Source: Desulfoscipio geothermicus
GTDB lineage: Bacteria; Bacillota; Desulfotomaculia; Desulfotomaculales; Desulfallaceae
Direction of reading: 5' to 3'
DNA: 38,062 bases
Assembly: GCA_016841645.1 (NCBI GenBank)
Contig: JAENYS010000009.1
Span: forward strand, 64,237-102,298
Both the position numbers and the translations under genes were made by a program. The notes under the pieces are model-generated. The model was not told where the DNA came from. It searched no databases and saw only the letters and a list, made by a program, of their open reading frames with translations. This document shows positions 30,142 to 38,062 of the stretch, in pieces. The first letter of the stretch is position 1. Each line of letters starts with the position of its first letter.

Positions 30142-31197
30142 TTAACACTTTTGCATAACTAACTGTACTTTTCTATCACCCTTGACAACCCTGCCAATTA
30201 AGCGGGCATCTTCACCGCGTGAGTTAAGCTCATCCAATACATCCCCAACTTGTGCAATGGGCACTACCAGCACCATACCAATGCCCATATTAAACACCCG
30301 ATACATCTCATCAGTTTCTACCGGCCCTTCCTGAGCGATAACTTTAAAAACCTCCGGTACATCCCAGGCGTCGGTATTTATTTGCGCCGCCGTTCCCTTG
30401 GGCAGTATCCGGGGTACGTTTTCCACCAGACCGCCGCCGGTAATATGAGCTATGCCTTTAATGTTAAACTTATCCAAAAGAGGCAGTAAACTGGAAACAT
30501 ATATCCTGGTGGGGCAAAGCATCTCCTCACCCACGGTACGGTTAAACAAGGGGTACACCTGATCCATCCTGTACCCGGCTTTATCCAGCAATACTCGGCG
30601 GGCCAGTGAATAACCGTTGCTGTGCAAACCCGAGGAGGCTAGGCCTACCAACACATCGCCCGGCACAATGGTACTACCGTCGATGATCTTGTGCTTATCC
30701 ACCACCCCTACCGCAAAGCCGGCAATGTCATACTCACCGGCCCCGTAAAAATCAGGCATTTCGGCAGTTTCCCCGCCAATCAGGGCACAGCCCGCCTGGC
30801 GGCAACCCTCGGCCACTCCGGAAACAATATCCGCCACCTGCTCCGGCTTTAGCTTGCCCACAGCCAGATAGTCCAGGAAAAAAAGCGGCTGTGCACCAAG
30901 GGTGAGGATATCGTTAACGCACATGGCCACTGCGTCAATACCAATAGTATCATGCTTACCCGTCAAAAAAGCCACTTTTAGTTTAGTTCCCACCCCATCC
31001 GTGCCGGAAACCAGCACGGGCTGAGAGTACTTTGCAGTATCCAGAGCAAACAGCCCGCCAAAGCCCCCGATGCCGGTGAGCACCTCGGGACGAAAAGTGC
31101 TTTGCACTGATTTTTTCATTAGAGCCACAGCTTGGTTACCGGCGTCGATATCCACGCCTGTATCAGCATAAGTTATGGTGTTCTGATTTTCTTCCAA
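30142..31197 (-). CDS. purM: AIR synthetase (FGAM cyclo-ligase)
   Basis: 351 residues, the ATP-dependent ring closure to aminoimidazole ribotide. [41 protein letters not shown] and [14 protein letters not shown] are the family blocks. The start chosen is TTG 31195-31197, behind GGGGGAG by 7 nt, giving the usual N-terminus; a longer frame would run into the purF tail. Purine operon, between purF and purN. Confidence 0.94.
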   Translation of the reverse strand: MEENQNTITYADTGVDIDAGNQAVALMKKSVQSTFRPEVLTGIGGFGGLFALDTAKYSQPVLVSGTDGVGTKLKVAFLTGKHDTIGIDAVAMCVNDILTLGAQPLFFLDYLAVGKLKPEQVADIVSGVAEGCRQAGCALIGGETAEMPDFYGAGEYDIAGFAVGVVDKHKIIDGSTIVPGDVLVGLASSGLHSNGYSLARRVLLDKAGYRMDQVYPLFNRTVGEEMLCPTRIYVSSLLPLLDKFNIKGIAHITGGGLVENVPRILPKGTAAQINTDAWDVPEVFKVIAQEGPVETDEMYRVFNMGIGMVLVVPIAQVGDVLDELNSRGEDARLIGRVVKGDRKVQLVMQKC

Positions 31198-31225
31198 ACT
31201 TACTCTCCCCCAACAGATAATAATG

Positions 31226-32662
31226 CTATTCCAAACTATATTTACCGGCTTCATGAAGCTTGGCCACTTCCACCGGATAATTACCGTCGAAGCATGCGGT
31301 ACAAAACATATCCCTTGAGGCGCCGAATATATTTAACAGCCCCTCAAGAGAAAGATAATGTAAACCGTCGGCACCTATTCGACAGCGAATATCTTCCATA
31401 GACATCTGGGCGGCAATCAACTCCCGCTCATCGGAGGTATCAATGCCATAGTAACATGACCGGGTAATCGGTGGCGAGCTGAGACACATATGTACCTCCC
31501 GCACCCCACAGTCCCGCAGCAAAGCAACAATTTTATGGCTAGTGGTACCCCGTACAATAGAATCATCCACCATCACCACCCGTTTGCCGGCCAGCACTTC
31601 TCGCACCGGGCTAAGCTTAAGGCGCACTGCCAGATCCCGCATGTCCTGGGTAGGCTGAATAAATGTCCGCCCGATATAGCGGTTCTTCATTAAACCTTCT
31701 TCAAAAGGAATACCGGACTTTTCGGCGAAGCCCCGAGCCGCAGCAGTACCCGAGTCTGGAACCGGTATGACCATATCGGCCTCCACCGGGTATTCATCGG
31801 CCAGTACCCGCCCCATTGCACGGCGCACTTGGTTGACATTAAAGCCATCGATAGTGCTGTCCGGCCGCGCAAAATAAATGTACTCAAAAATACAGTGGGA
31901 CCGCCGGCGCGGTTGCAATATTTGAAAGGACTCCAGTCCGTTTTCGTCAATTATAACAATTTCCCCGGGCTGTACGTCACGGAGCAGGCCGGCGCCCACA
32001 GTACCCAGGGCGGCGGATTCAGAAGCCACCACATAGCCGTTATCCAGCTTGCCCAGGCATAAAGGCCGGAACCCGTTGGGATCACGCATGGCAATTAGTT
32101 TATGCTCGGAAAGCATCACCAGCGAATAAGCGCCCTTGATATCAATCATGCATTTAGTTAGGGCATCCTTTAAATCGCCCCGGTTTGAACGGGCAATGAC
32201 ATTGACAATTACTTCACTGTCCGTTGAGGATTGGAATACCGCACCACCGGCCATTAACTGTGAACGCAATTCCGTTACGTTGGTTAAATTGCCGTTGTGG
32301 GCCAGTGCCAGCATCCCTTCAGCATAGCGAAACAGCAACGGCTGGGCATTTACCGCATGGCTGGCCCCAGTAGTGGAGTAGCGCACGTGACCGATAGCCA
32401 TATATCCATTTAATTGGCTCAATTGATCACCGGAAAACACTTCCGGTACCAGACCCATGCCCTTATACAGCTGCACCCTTTCCCCATCGGCAACAGCTAT
32501 CCCCGCGCTTTCCTGGCCACGATGCTGCAGGGCATAAAGCCCGTAGTAACTAAGTCTGGCAACATCACGCCCTGGTGCGTATATACCGAAAACACCGCAC
32601 TCTTCCCTGGGTTTGTCCGGTATAATCATACCACCTGGCAATCCGGTACGAAAGCGTTCCAT
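31226..32662 (-). CDS. purF: Amidophosphoribosyltransferase, propeptide and Fe-S type
   Basis: 478 residues, the committed step of purine synthesis, moving glutamine nitrogen onto PRPP. The nucleophile is Cys22 in [10 protein letters not shown], preceded by a 21-residue propeptide to be cleaved. The glutaminase domain has [13 protein letters not shown] and [11 protein letters not shown]; the PRTase domain has [13 protein letters not shown], the PRPP loop. Cysteines in SHCIFEY, TRSCYYG and MFCTACFDG fit the [4Fe-4S] ligands of the Bacillus subtilis enzyme, which make it oxygen-sensitive. PurF in such bacteria is feedback-inhibited by nucleotides. Confidence 0.96.
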   Translation of the reverse strand: MERFRTGLPGGMIIPDKPREECGVFGIYAPGRDVARLSYYGLYALQHRGQESAGIAVADGERVQLYKGMGLVPEVFSGDQLSQLNGYMAIGHVRYSTTGASHAVNAQPLLFRYAEGMLALAHNGNLTNVTELRSQLMAGGAVFQSSTDSEVIVNVIARSNRGDLKDALTKCMIDIKGAYSLVMLSEHKLIAMRDPNGFRPLCLGKLDNGYVVASESAALGTVGAGLLRDVQPGEIVIIDENGLESFQILQPRRRSHCIFEYIYFARPDSTIDGFNVNQVRRAMGRVLADEYPVEADMVIPVPDSGTAAARGFAEKSGIPFEEGLMKNRYIGRTFIQPTQDMRDLAVRLKLSPVREVLAGKRVVMVDDSIVRGTTSHKIVALLRDCGVREVHMCLSSPPITRSCYYGIDTSDERELIAAQMSMEDIRCRIGADGLHYLSLEGLLNIFGASRDMFCTACFDGNYPVEVAKLHEAGKYSLE

Positions 32663-32699
32663 TTTATCTCCCCCAGATCTATATATTTACTGCGACTGT

Positions 32700-33404
32700 T
32701 TATTTCGTCAACCGTCGATATACTTCCTGGTAAGCTTCTTCTACGTTGCCCAGATCCCGGCGAAAACGGTCCTTGTCCAGTTTTTCCCGGGTATGCTTAT
32801 CCCAGAAACGGCAGGTATCAGGTGATATTTCGTCACCCAACAGCACCTCACCTTTATGCAGCCCGAACTCCAATTTAAAATCTACTAAATCTATATCCCG
32901 TTCGGCCAGATGCTTCAGCATCACATCATTAACCTTTAAAGCAATTTCCTTGATCTTAGTCATCTGTTCAGGAGTGGCCAGTTTAATGGCCTGAATATGG
33001 TCGTCATTGATCAGCGGGTCGCCCAGTTCATCGCTCTTATAATAATATTCCACCACCGTTTTTGGCATCGGGGTGCCTTCTTCAAGCCCCAGGCGCTTGG
33101 CCAAACTACCGGCGGCGATATTCCGAACAACCACTTCCACCAGGATAATTTGCAGTGCCTTAACCACCATCTCCATGTCAGATTTTTCTTCCACAAAGTG
33201 AGAATCAATACCGTTTTTGGCCAGCATGCGGAAGAAGTAAGCTGAAATGCGGTTGTTTAAAGAGCCTTTACCGGCAATAGTACCCTTCTTCAAACCGTTA
33301 AACGCGGTGGCATCGTCCTTGTACTCCACCCAGTAATAGTCGGGGTTATCGGTGCGGTATATTTTTTTTGCTTTGCCTTCGTAGATCTGTTCAAATTTTT
33401 CCAC
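32700..33404 (-). CDS. purC: SAICAR synthetase
   Basis: 234 residues, single-domain ATP-dependent ligase joining aspartate to [50 protein letters not shown] and DFKLEFG are the family motifs. The start is GTG at 33402-33404, about 10 nt behind AAGGAGG. purF follows after only 37 bp: the purS-purQ-purL genes that lie between purC and purF in Bacillus-type operons are missing here. Confidence 0.95.
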   Translation of the reverse strand: MEKFEQIYEGKAKKIYRTDNPDYYWVEYKDDATAFNGLKKGTIAGKGSLNNRISAYFFRMLAKNGIDSHFVEEKSDMEMVVKALQIILVEVVVRNIAAGSLAKRLGLEEGTPMPKTVVEYYYKSDELGDPLINDDHIQAIKLATPEQMTKIKEIALKVNDVMLKHLAERDIDLVDFKLEFGLHKGEVLLGDEISPDTCRFWDKHTREKLDKDRFRRDLGNVEEAYQEVYRRLTK

Positions 33405-33483
33405 TACGAATAAACCTCCTTATCAAGTATTTAAGCCATAAATACTTAAACCATTACCTTGTAATAAAAATAATTGCCGAATT

Positions 33484-34779
33484 TTATAGACCAAACCTCT
33501 TATAAATATCATCAATATGTTTTAAGTGGTAACTATAATCAAATATTTTATTTATTTCTTCTTCAGGTATAATGGCGGCTACTTCCGGATCATCCTTCAG
33601 CAATTTCTGAAAATCTTCTTCCGTCTGCCAGCACTGCATGGCATTGCGCTGCACCAGTTCGTAGGATTTTTCCCGGGAGAGGCCGTGATCTTCCACCAGG
33701 GCTAGCAGCACCCGCTGTGAAAAAATGAGACCATGCGTCTTGTCCAGGTTCTTTTTCATGTTTTCGGGGTAAACCAGCAAATTCTCCATGATATTAACGA
33801 ATTTATGCAACATATAGTCCAGGGTGATAGTGCTGTCGGGAATAATCACCCTTTCCACCGAAGAGTGCGAAATGTCCCGTTCATGCCATAGAGCCACGTT
33901 TTCCATTGCCGCCAAGGCATTACCACGGAGCAATCGTGCCATGCCGCTGATGCGCTCTACCGTAATCGGATTACGCTTGTGAGGCATAGCCGATGAACCT
34001 TTTTGACCTTTTTTGAAATATTCCTCAGCCTCTAAAATATCAGTTCGTTGGAGACTCCTAATCTCGGTGGCAAACTTGTCCAGCGAGCTGCCAATAACAG
34101 CCAGGGTGGTTAAGAATTCAGCATGCCGGTCCCTTTGCAGCACCTGAGTGGAAACCAAGGCCGGCTCAATACCGAGCCGGTCACAAACATGCTGTTCCAC
34201 CGCCGGGTCGATATTGGCGTAAGTACCCACTGCCCCGGATATTTTCCCCGCGCTGACGGTGGCAATGGCACTTTCCATGCGTTTAATGTTGCGCTCAGTT
34301 TCCGCCACCCACAGTAACATTTTCAAACCAAAAGTGATCGGTTCAGCGTGCACGCCATGGGTACGCCCGATCATCATGGTATAGCGGTGTTCTTTGGCCT
34401 TGGCCAAGAGGACATCCCGCAGTTCTTTAAGGCGTTTGAGAATTAGCTCTCCCGCTTCCTTAATTTGAACTGCCAGGGCAGTGTCCAGCACATCCGAGGA
34501 GGTCATGCCCAGGTGGAGATATTTTGAAGCATCTCCCACATATTCTCCTACGCAGGTAAGAAATGCAATTACATCATGGTTGGTAACTGCTTCAATCTCG
34601 TCAATGCGCTCCACTGTAAAATTAGCTTTTTCTTTAATTTCCTGCAATGCTTCAGCCGGCACCATGCCCATTTCGGCCAGCGCTTCACAAGCGCTTATCT
34701 CCACATCCAGCCATTTACGATACTTATTCTCTTGTGACCAGATGGCTTTCATTTCCGGTAAAGTATAACGATCAATCAA
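33484..34779 (-). CDS. purB: Adenylosuccinate lyase
   Basis: 431 residues, fumarase-superfamily enzyme that acts twice, on SAICAR and on adenylosuccinate. The superfamily signature is clear at GSSAMPHKRNPITVER, with HLGMTSSDVLDTA and GRTHGVHAEPITFG supplying catalytic histidine and substrate contacts. The start is TTG 34777-34779, with GGGAGG inside the purE 3' end; the two genes are separated by only 3 bp, indicating coupled translation. Confidence 0.96.
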   Translation of the reverse strand: MIDRYTLPEMKAIWSQENKYRKWLDVEISACEALAEMGMVPAEALQEIKEKANFTVERIDEIEAVTNHDVIAFLTCVGEYVGDASKYLHLGMTSSDVLDTALAVQIKEAGELILKRLKELRDVLLAKAKEHRYTMMIGRTHGVHAEPITFGLKMLLWVAETERNIKRMESAIATVSAGKISGAVGTYANIDPAVEQHVCDRLGIEPALVSTQVLQRDRHAEFLTTLAVIGSSLDKFATEIRSLQRTDILEAEEYFKKGQKGSSAMPHKRNPITVERISGMARLLRGNALAAMENVALWHERDISHSSVERVIIPDSTITLDYMLHKFVNIMENLLVYPENMKKNLDKTHGLIFSQRVLLALVEDHGLSREKSYELVQRNAMQCWQTEEDFQKLLKDDPEVAAIIPEEEINKIFDYSYHLKHIDDIYKRFGL

Positions 34780-34782
34780 GTT

Positions 34783-35310
34783 TTACTTCCCTCCCTTAGC
34801 GTTTAGATACCCCTCTATGCCCAACTCCTGCAGCCGGATCGATTTCTCTTCCACCTGCCGGGCCATTTTCTCTTTATAGTCCATTAGTTTATCCCGCACT
34901 TCCGGTTGGCCCTCACCAACTATCTGGGCCGCCAAAATACCGGCGTTTTTGGCCCCGTTTATCGCTACCGTGGCCACCGGTATGCCCGGGGGCATTTGTA
35001 CGGTGGCATACAGTGCATCCACACCGTTTAATGCGCCTGACGCAATGGGCACGCCAATCACGGGCAGCGTCGTGTGCCCGGCAATAACCCCGGCCAGGTG
35101 GGCCGCCCCCCCGGCGCCCGCAATAATTACAGCCACCCCCCGGTCAGCAGCCTGGCGGGCGTAATTAGATGTTTTTTCCGGTGCCCTGTGTGCGGAAGAT
35201 ATTATCATTTCCCATGAAATACCAAACTCATCTAATATATCCGCCGCTTCGCGCATTACCGGCAGGTCGGAATCACTGCCCATTACTATACCTACCAGTG
35301 GTTTATTCAT
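34783..35310 (-). CDS. purE: N5-CAIR mutase / AIR carboxylase, PurE
   Basis: 175 residues. [30 protein letters not shown] and the [24 protein letters not shown] block are typical class I PurE. Class I enzymes normally rely on PurK for N5-CAIR, but no purK is in the operon; it must be elsewhere or carboxylation must occur directly. ATG 35308-35310 follows GGAGG by 6 nt. It is first in the operon, behind the riboswitch leader. Confidence 0.95.
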   Translation of the reverse strand: MNKPLVGIVMGSDSDLPVMREAADILDEFGISWEMIISSAHRAPEKTSNYARQAADRGVAVIIAGAGGAAHLAGVIAGHTTLPVIGVPIASGALNGVDALYATVQMPPGIPVATVAINGAKNAGILAAQIVGEGQPEVRDKLMDYKEKMARQVEEKSIRLQELGIEGYLNAKGGK

Positions 35311-35385
35311 GTCCGTCCTCCTTATGCAATTTATGTACATAAATATCATACCCCGCCACATGGACAAGTTATATGTCAAAACGGT

Positions 35386-35446
35386 TAAAATAACAAAGCC
35401 CGGACGGGGTAGGTTTTCCGGAGTGAAACCTACCCGCCTGGGCTTT
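35386..35446 (-). terminator. Riboswitch-controlled terminator of the purine operon
   Basis: A long minus-strand hairpin: AAAGCCCAGGCGGGTAGG pairs with CCTACCCCGTCCGGGCTTT with two irregular positions, followed by GTTATTTTAACC. Its 5' arm overlaps the last conserved part of the aptamer (GGGATAAAAGCCC), so aptamer folding and terminator folding exclude one another. This predicts an ON switch: ligand binding allows transcription into purE. Confidence 0.75.
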
Positions 35447-35540
35447 TATCCCGACCGGTGTAGCCGCACACGGAATACACCCGTGAACGGCCTGTACCGC
35501 TTGGACCAAACCACCGCCATTAACGGTGTGGAACCCTAGG
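35433..35540 (-). ncRNA. ykkC-class riboswitch, probably PRPP type
   Basis: On the minus strand, in order: CTAGGGTTCC at the 5' side, a CACCG/CGGTG stem, GGTTTGGTCCAAGCGGTACAG, a CACGG...CCGTG stem, and the 3' block GGGATAAAAGCCC. These are the conserved blocks of ykkC RNAs. The ykkC family includes guanidine, ppGpp and PRPP classes; PRPP members are found ahead of de novo purine genes, which is the setting here. The class call rests on context. No guanine aptamer in tandem is seen upstream. Confidence 0.72.
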
Positions 35541-35586
35541 TACACTTTCTCTCGACTGAATATTATTTAAATAACTTTTCAACATA

Positions 35587-35615
35587 ATATTACCCCGTGG
35601 TATTCAGGCAGTCAA
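35587..35615 (-). promoter_or_regulatory. Promoter of the purine operon
   Basis: Minus-strand TTGACT (35610-35615) and TAATAT (35587-35592) with 17-bp spacing. Transcription would start near 35580, 40 nt before the aptamer. Confidence 0.7.
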
Positions 35616-35787
35616 GTGCAACCAATTAATGCCCCGACTTTATCTTGAGGTTTTCTTCTTTGATTACAATTATTTCCTATTAAACCCTAATGTTCCTTAT
35701 AAATGATTTCCTTTATTTTATTAATACTATCCTTAAAGGTTTTTCTGTATTTATTAAAATTTATCCTTTATTTTATCAATATTATAT
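35616..35787. other. AT-rich stretch with near-repeats and possible ORF scraps
   Basis: No gene is supported. Two near-identical 21-bp blocks starting CCTTTATTTTAT occur about 50 bp apart (around 35710 and 35765). Read on the minus strand they fall in short lysine/isoleucine-rich frames (IDKIKDKF and INKIKEII) broken by stops, possibly relics of a coiled-coil gene, though low complexity could produce the same picture. Confidence 0.25.
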
Positions 35788-35816
35788 TTGATGTTATCAC
35801 GTAATAGTTATATAAT
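35788..35816 (+). promoter_or_regulatory. Promoter of the small HTH gene
   Basis: TTGATG (35788-35793) and TATAAT (35811-35816) with 17-bp spacing, 18 bp before the HTH start codon. Confidence 0.6.
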
Positions 35817-35834
35817 TTATATCATGGGGTGATT

Positions 35835-36047
35835 ATGTTGACAAACGCAAAGAAAATTAAAATGGCCCTTGCCTTCATTAACAAAAGCGAAGCATGGTTA
35901 GCAAAAGAAATAGGATCAACGCCGCAGGCCTTTAACCAAAGGATGAAAACAGACAAATTCTCAACAGTAGAGCTTGATGGGATTGCTAAAGCGCTGGGAG
36001 CTTTATATTCTTCTTCTTTTGAGTTTCCTGATGGGACAAAAATATAA
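35835..36047 (+). CDS. Small XRE-like helix-turn-helix protein
   Basis: 70 residues from ATG 35835, behind GGGGTG. The sequence NAKKIKMALAFINKSEAWLA, KEIGSTPQAFNQRMKTDKFS and VELDGIAKALGALYSSSFEF gives a four-to-five-helix Cro/XRE fold with the recognition helix around TPQAFNQRM. The C-terminal FEFPDGTKI is typical of small clostridial HTH proteins of this kind. The Fic gene follows 72 bp downstream on the same strand, so it may regulate that gene. Function beyond DNA binding is unknown. Confidence 0.7.
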   Translation: MLTNAKKIKMALAFINKSEAWLAKEIGSTPQAFNQRMKTDKFSTVELDGIAKALGALYSSSFEFPDGTKI

Positions 36048-36119
36048 TACACCTCCATGCCGCTTTCGCGGCACAATGAAAAGTGTGATAAAATTATTTT
36101 AAGATAGAAAGATGATAAA

Positions 36120-36875
36120 ATGACTATTTATGATAAAATAAACCTTTTCCACAAGGCTATCAGCGAGATTCGTCCCTTTGAGGGACATTTGCTGCAGCAA
36201 CTGAAGGACTATTACCGCATCGGGCTCACTTGGTCAAGTAACGCCATTGAGGGTAATACGTTTACGATCAGCGAGACAAAGGTAGTGCTTGAGGATGGCC
36301 TGACCATTGGAGGCCGCCCGCTCCGGGACTTTTACGAAACAGTAGGGCATGGCGCAGCGTATGACTTCATGTTCTCCCTGATCGGGGAGCGACGCATCAC
36401 CGTCGGAGATATTAAGGTTATGCACCGCCTTTTTTATAAGAACATCAACGAGGCAAACGCCGGCACATGGAGGAAGGAGAATGTTATCGTCTCCGGCTCT
36501 GATTATGTGTTCCCCAGGCCGCAGGAGATTGAGGAGCAAATGCGAAAGTTGGAGGAATGGATCAAGGCCAAGCGAAATAATTATCATCCCGTAATCTTTG
36601 CAGCACTTCTGCACCTAAAGTTCGTGTCGATCCACCCCTTCATAGATGGAAACGGCAGAACAAGCCGTCTTATCATGAATTTGGCGTTGATACAAGACGG
36701 CTATCAGTTGGCCATCATTCCACCGGTACTCCGTTTGGAATACAATGATACCATCCGGCAGTATCAGAACAAGGGTAAACCCGATCTGTTCTGTGATTTC
36801 ATTGCCGAGCGGGTGTACGAAACGCAAAAGGAGATCATGCGGCTACTGCACATCTCATTCCCTAAACTTGTATAA
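36120..36875 (+). CDS. Fic domain protein, N-terminal inhibitory motif (class II)
   Basis: 251 residues. The catalytic Fic motif HPFIDGNGRTSR is at 172-183, complete with His and the anion-binding GNGR and last Arg. The inhibitory helix motif (S/T)xxxE(G/N) is at 40-45 (SNAIEG) near the N-terminus, which places it in class II, self-inhibited Fic enzymes. Such proteins transfer AMP (or another nucleotide part) to hydroxyls of target proteins. The C-terminal region carries no clear DNA-binding domain. It is preceded by a small HTH gene and looks like recently acquired accessory material. Target unknown; an antitoxin is not needed in this class. Confidence 0.87.
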   Translation: MTIYDKINLFHKAISEIRPFEGHLLQQLKDYYRIGLTWSSNAIEGNTFTISETKVVLEDGLTIGGRPLRDFYETVGHGAAYDFMFSLIGERRITVGDIKVMHRLFYKNINEANAGTWRKENVIVSGSDYVFPRPQEIEEQMRKLEEWIKAKRNNYHPVIFAALLHLKFVSIHPFIDGNGRTSRLIMNLALIQDGYQLAIIPPVLRLEYNDTIRQYQNKGKPDLFCDFIAERVYETQKEIMRLLHISFPKLV

Positions 36876-36878
36876 TGC

Positions 36879-36915
36879 AAAAAACAGAGGGCCCCTCTAT
36901 GGAGTCCTCTGCTAC
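36879..36915 (-). terminator. Hairpin with T run on the minus strand
   Basis: CAGAGG (36885-36890) pairs with CCTCTG (36906-36911), with CTC/GAG inside. A run of six A before it gives TTTTTT on the minus strand. It would end the broken toxin-type unit to the right and may also slow transcripts leaving the Fic gene. Confidence 0.6.
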
Positions 36916-36928
36916 TTTAATATTGCTT

Positions 36929-37003
36929 CTACGTGCTAAAATTTATTAATTTTTCTTTAATAATTGTGTCTACAGCCTGTTGTTCATCTATCTTAATTTC
37001 CAT
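36929..37003 (-). CDS. Possible 24-residue ORF after the DUF4411 remnant
   Basis: ATG 37001-37003 opens 24 codons (MEIKIDEQQAVDTIIKEK, then LINFST). A GGGGCAGG stretch lies 3 nt upstream. It reads like the N-terminus of a larger protein cut short, and ends just before the hairpin at 36885-36911. No family recognised. Confidence 0.25.
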   Translation of the reverse strand: MEIKIDEQQAVDTIIKEKLINFST

Positions 37004-37016
37004 ATTCCTGCCCCGC

Positions 37017-37382
37017 TCATACAAATTTCACTCCCAAGTCACGCAACATGCCAAAGGTTTGAATATATGGTACATTAAAAGCATCACAAACAGCAGGAAT
37101 AACTATCCTGTTACGCTGATTGCCATCAGGCCGCTCATGCGTAACAACTGTAAGTTCATAAACGAGAGCGAATGCCACAACCCAACCATCCGCAACCGTA
37201 GAAAACTCATTTAACGCTTTTGGTGTAAATCGATTTTGATCAACTGACCACTAAACCATTTTCGAAAATGCAGCATATATAGAGGGTGTCTGCGTAGATT
37301 TGAATGCACCACAATACTCAGTATCAACCCATTTCGCTAACTCATCATTCCCCATCTCAAGTTCTTTTTTGACCCGGTCAAT
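37017..37382 (-). pseudogene. DUF4411 (PIN-like) gene, 5'-truncated with internal stop
   Basis: A 122-codon frame covers the C-terminal two thirds of a DUF4411 protein: IDRVKKELEMGNDELAKWV near the left end, then VADGWVVAFALVYELTVVTHE, RIVIPAVCDAFNVPYIQTF and MLRDLGVKFV at the end, all close to the family pattern. The N-terminal part with the first PIN aspartate is missing, and TAG at 37251-37253 interrupts the frame. DUF4411 proteins are PIN-superfamily, probably ribonuclease toxins normally paired with an HTH/ImmA-type antitoxin, not seen here. It is clearly dead. Confidence 0.75.
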
Positions 37383-37455
37383 ACTTTAAATAAATAGAAG
37401 GTAATTATGGATAATGGTGCTTTGCAATATCAAAATAGTATCACAAGACACAAAG

Positions 37456-37497
37456 AAACCCCGGATAGGCTTTCACTTCAAGCCTTCCGGGGTTTTC
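37456..37497 (-). terminator. Terminator of the former guaA gene
   Basis: AACCCCGGA (37457-37465) pairs with TCCGGGGTT (37486-37494), with an inner GGCTT/AAGCC pairing. T-rich sequence follows on both strands. It lies directly after the guaA stop codon. Confidence 0.8.
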
Positions 37498-37502
37498 AAT
37501 TT

Positions 37503-37625
37503 CTACTCCCACTCAATGGTGGCCGGGGGCTTGGAGGTAATATCGTAGACCACCCGGTTGATACCGTTCACCTCATTAACAATACGGTTGGATATCCGCT
37601 CCAGCACATCGTAAGGTAGGAGGGT
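37503..37625 (-). pseudogene. guaA: Detached 3' end of GMP synthase gene
   Basis: The last 38 codons of gua[18 protein letters not shown], then [20 protein letters not shown] and the final Glu with its TAG stop at 37503-37505, essentially the universal GuaA C-terminus. The match stops at about 37620, and the sequence beyond is unrelated AT-rich DNA with a direct repeat. The remaining ~480 codons are not in the window. It is either a gene broken by insertion or deletion, or the displaced 3' end left when an element inserted at guaA and rebuilt the gene with its own copy. Confidence 0.8.
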
Positions 37626-37660
37626 CTTTGATTTATAATTAGTTATGGTCTTTGATTTAT
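37623..37660 (+). repeat. 14-bp direct repeat at the guaA break
   Basis: GGTCTTTGATTTAT occurs exactly at 37623-37636 and 37647-37660, spaced 24 bp start to start. The first copy abuts the end of guaA similarity. It may be an element end, a recombinase binding site or a junction duplication. Confidence 0.6.
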
Positions 37661-38062
37661 CAACTTGTACCACTATTATACTATATTAAGGTATGGATAT
37701 TTATAAAAATATACAAAACTTTATATTAATAATGTTAGTTAAACATAGAGGGATTGTTCACAAATACTCGCTTATCACACAACATGCATCATAGCACCCA
37801 TCTGATCACCGAACATACGATCTATCCATTGCCTTGATTTTTGTAAACTACCCGGCATTCTTTGGGCAAAGAAAAAACTGCTTATTAGCAATAATTTTCT
37901 AAAATTCAACTATTGAAAACAATTCGTCTTTTTGATCCTGGTTAATTCCTATTATAAAGCAACTACTTAGCTGCTTTGATTAAAGGTATTCATTATCCTT
38001 GGATATACTTATTGAGTATTCCGGAGCAAAATCCATCACCTGTCCGGGACATGGAAATCAAC
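37661..38062. other. AT-rich region without a supported gene
   Basis: No convincing gene is found. On the minus strand, a short frame ending at TGA near 37785 contains FFFAQRMPGSLQKSRQWIDR and continues MFGDQMGAMMHVV; it reads like a protein C-terminus but is preceded by stops. A 33-codon plus-strand frame from 37694 has no ribosome site. It may be the edge of an inserted element or decayed coding DNA. Confidence 0.3.

Noticed and set aside
35395-35446. ZTP (pfl) riboswitch, because the plus strand contains CCCGCCTGGGC
   Set aside because: The motif is on the strand opposite to purE, the 5' half of the ZTP consensus is absent, and the block is explained as the terminator of the ykkC-type switch on the minus strand.
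36058-36073. TGCCGC/GCGGCA hairpin after the HTH gene as terminator
   Set aside because: No T run follows; the stem is short. It may only attenuate.

Overview
The window looks like a chromosome segment of a spore-forming-type anaerobic Firmicute, most like the Desulfotomaculum/Pelotomaculum group (Peptococcaceae). This rests on gene content (Bacillus-type PurF with an Fe-S cluster, TrpR-like YerC next to his genes, GatCAB after pcrA-ligA, a DUF4912 protein beside a GH57 branching enzyme), strong GGAGG ribosome sites and many TTG starts. The genus is inferred; no rRNA is present.

Layout. 1-1.8 kb (minus): a tRNA methyltransferase, endonuclease III and a CoA-binding protein. The nth reading frame is broken at a run of nine A. 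2.05-4.4 kb (plus): DUF4912 membrane-anchored protein and GH57 branching enzyme. 4.5-7.1 kb (plus): two single-gene transcription units, one encoding an unrecognised 414-residue membrane protein with internal repeats, the other an acetate-transporter (AceTr/SatP) family protein. Both carry the same promoter-proximal leader element. 7.2-11.7 kb (minus): nucleotidyltransferase/phosphohexomutase fusion, GT4 glycosyltransferase and a CBM25-like starch-binding protein. With the GH57 pair these suggest alpha-glucan (glycogen) metabolism. 11.9-13.1 kb (minus): homocitrate synthase with its own promoter and terminator. 13.3-21.0 kb (minus): pcrA-ligA, then gatC-gatA-gatB. 21.2-26.1 kb (minus): yerC-hisD-hisB-hisH-hisA-hisF-hisI. 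26.5-35.3 kb (minus): purE-purB-purC-purF-purM-purN-purH-purD, preceded by a clear promoter, a ykkC-class (probably PRPP) riboswitch and a terminator. 35.6-38.06 kb: accessory DNA with a small HTH protein, a Fic protein, a broken DUF4411 (PIN-like) toxin-type gene, and a detached 3' end of guaA that still has a terminator-like hairpin.

How it works together. The his and pur gene blocks are adjacent and both draw on PRPP. The purine operon appears controlled by transcription attenuation through the leader RNA, and the his block probably by the TrpR-like protein encoded at its head. Both blocks are incomplete (no hisG/hisC/hisE; no purK/purS/purQ/purL), so the missing steps must lie elsewhere in the genome. 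Between purE and the guaA remnant, small defence or toxin-type genes have accumulated.

The best candidates for something new are the shared leader element of the two membrane-protein genes, the unrecognised repeat-containing membrane protein itself, the A9 frameshift in nth, and the guaA-remnant junction.
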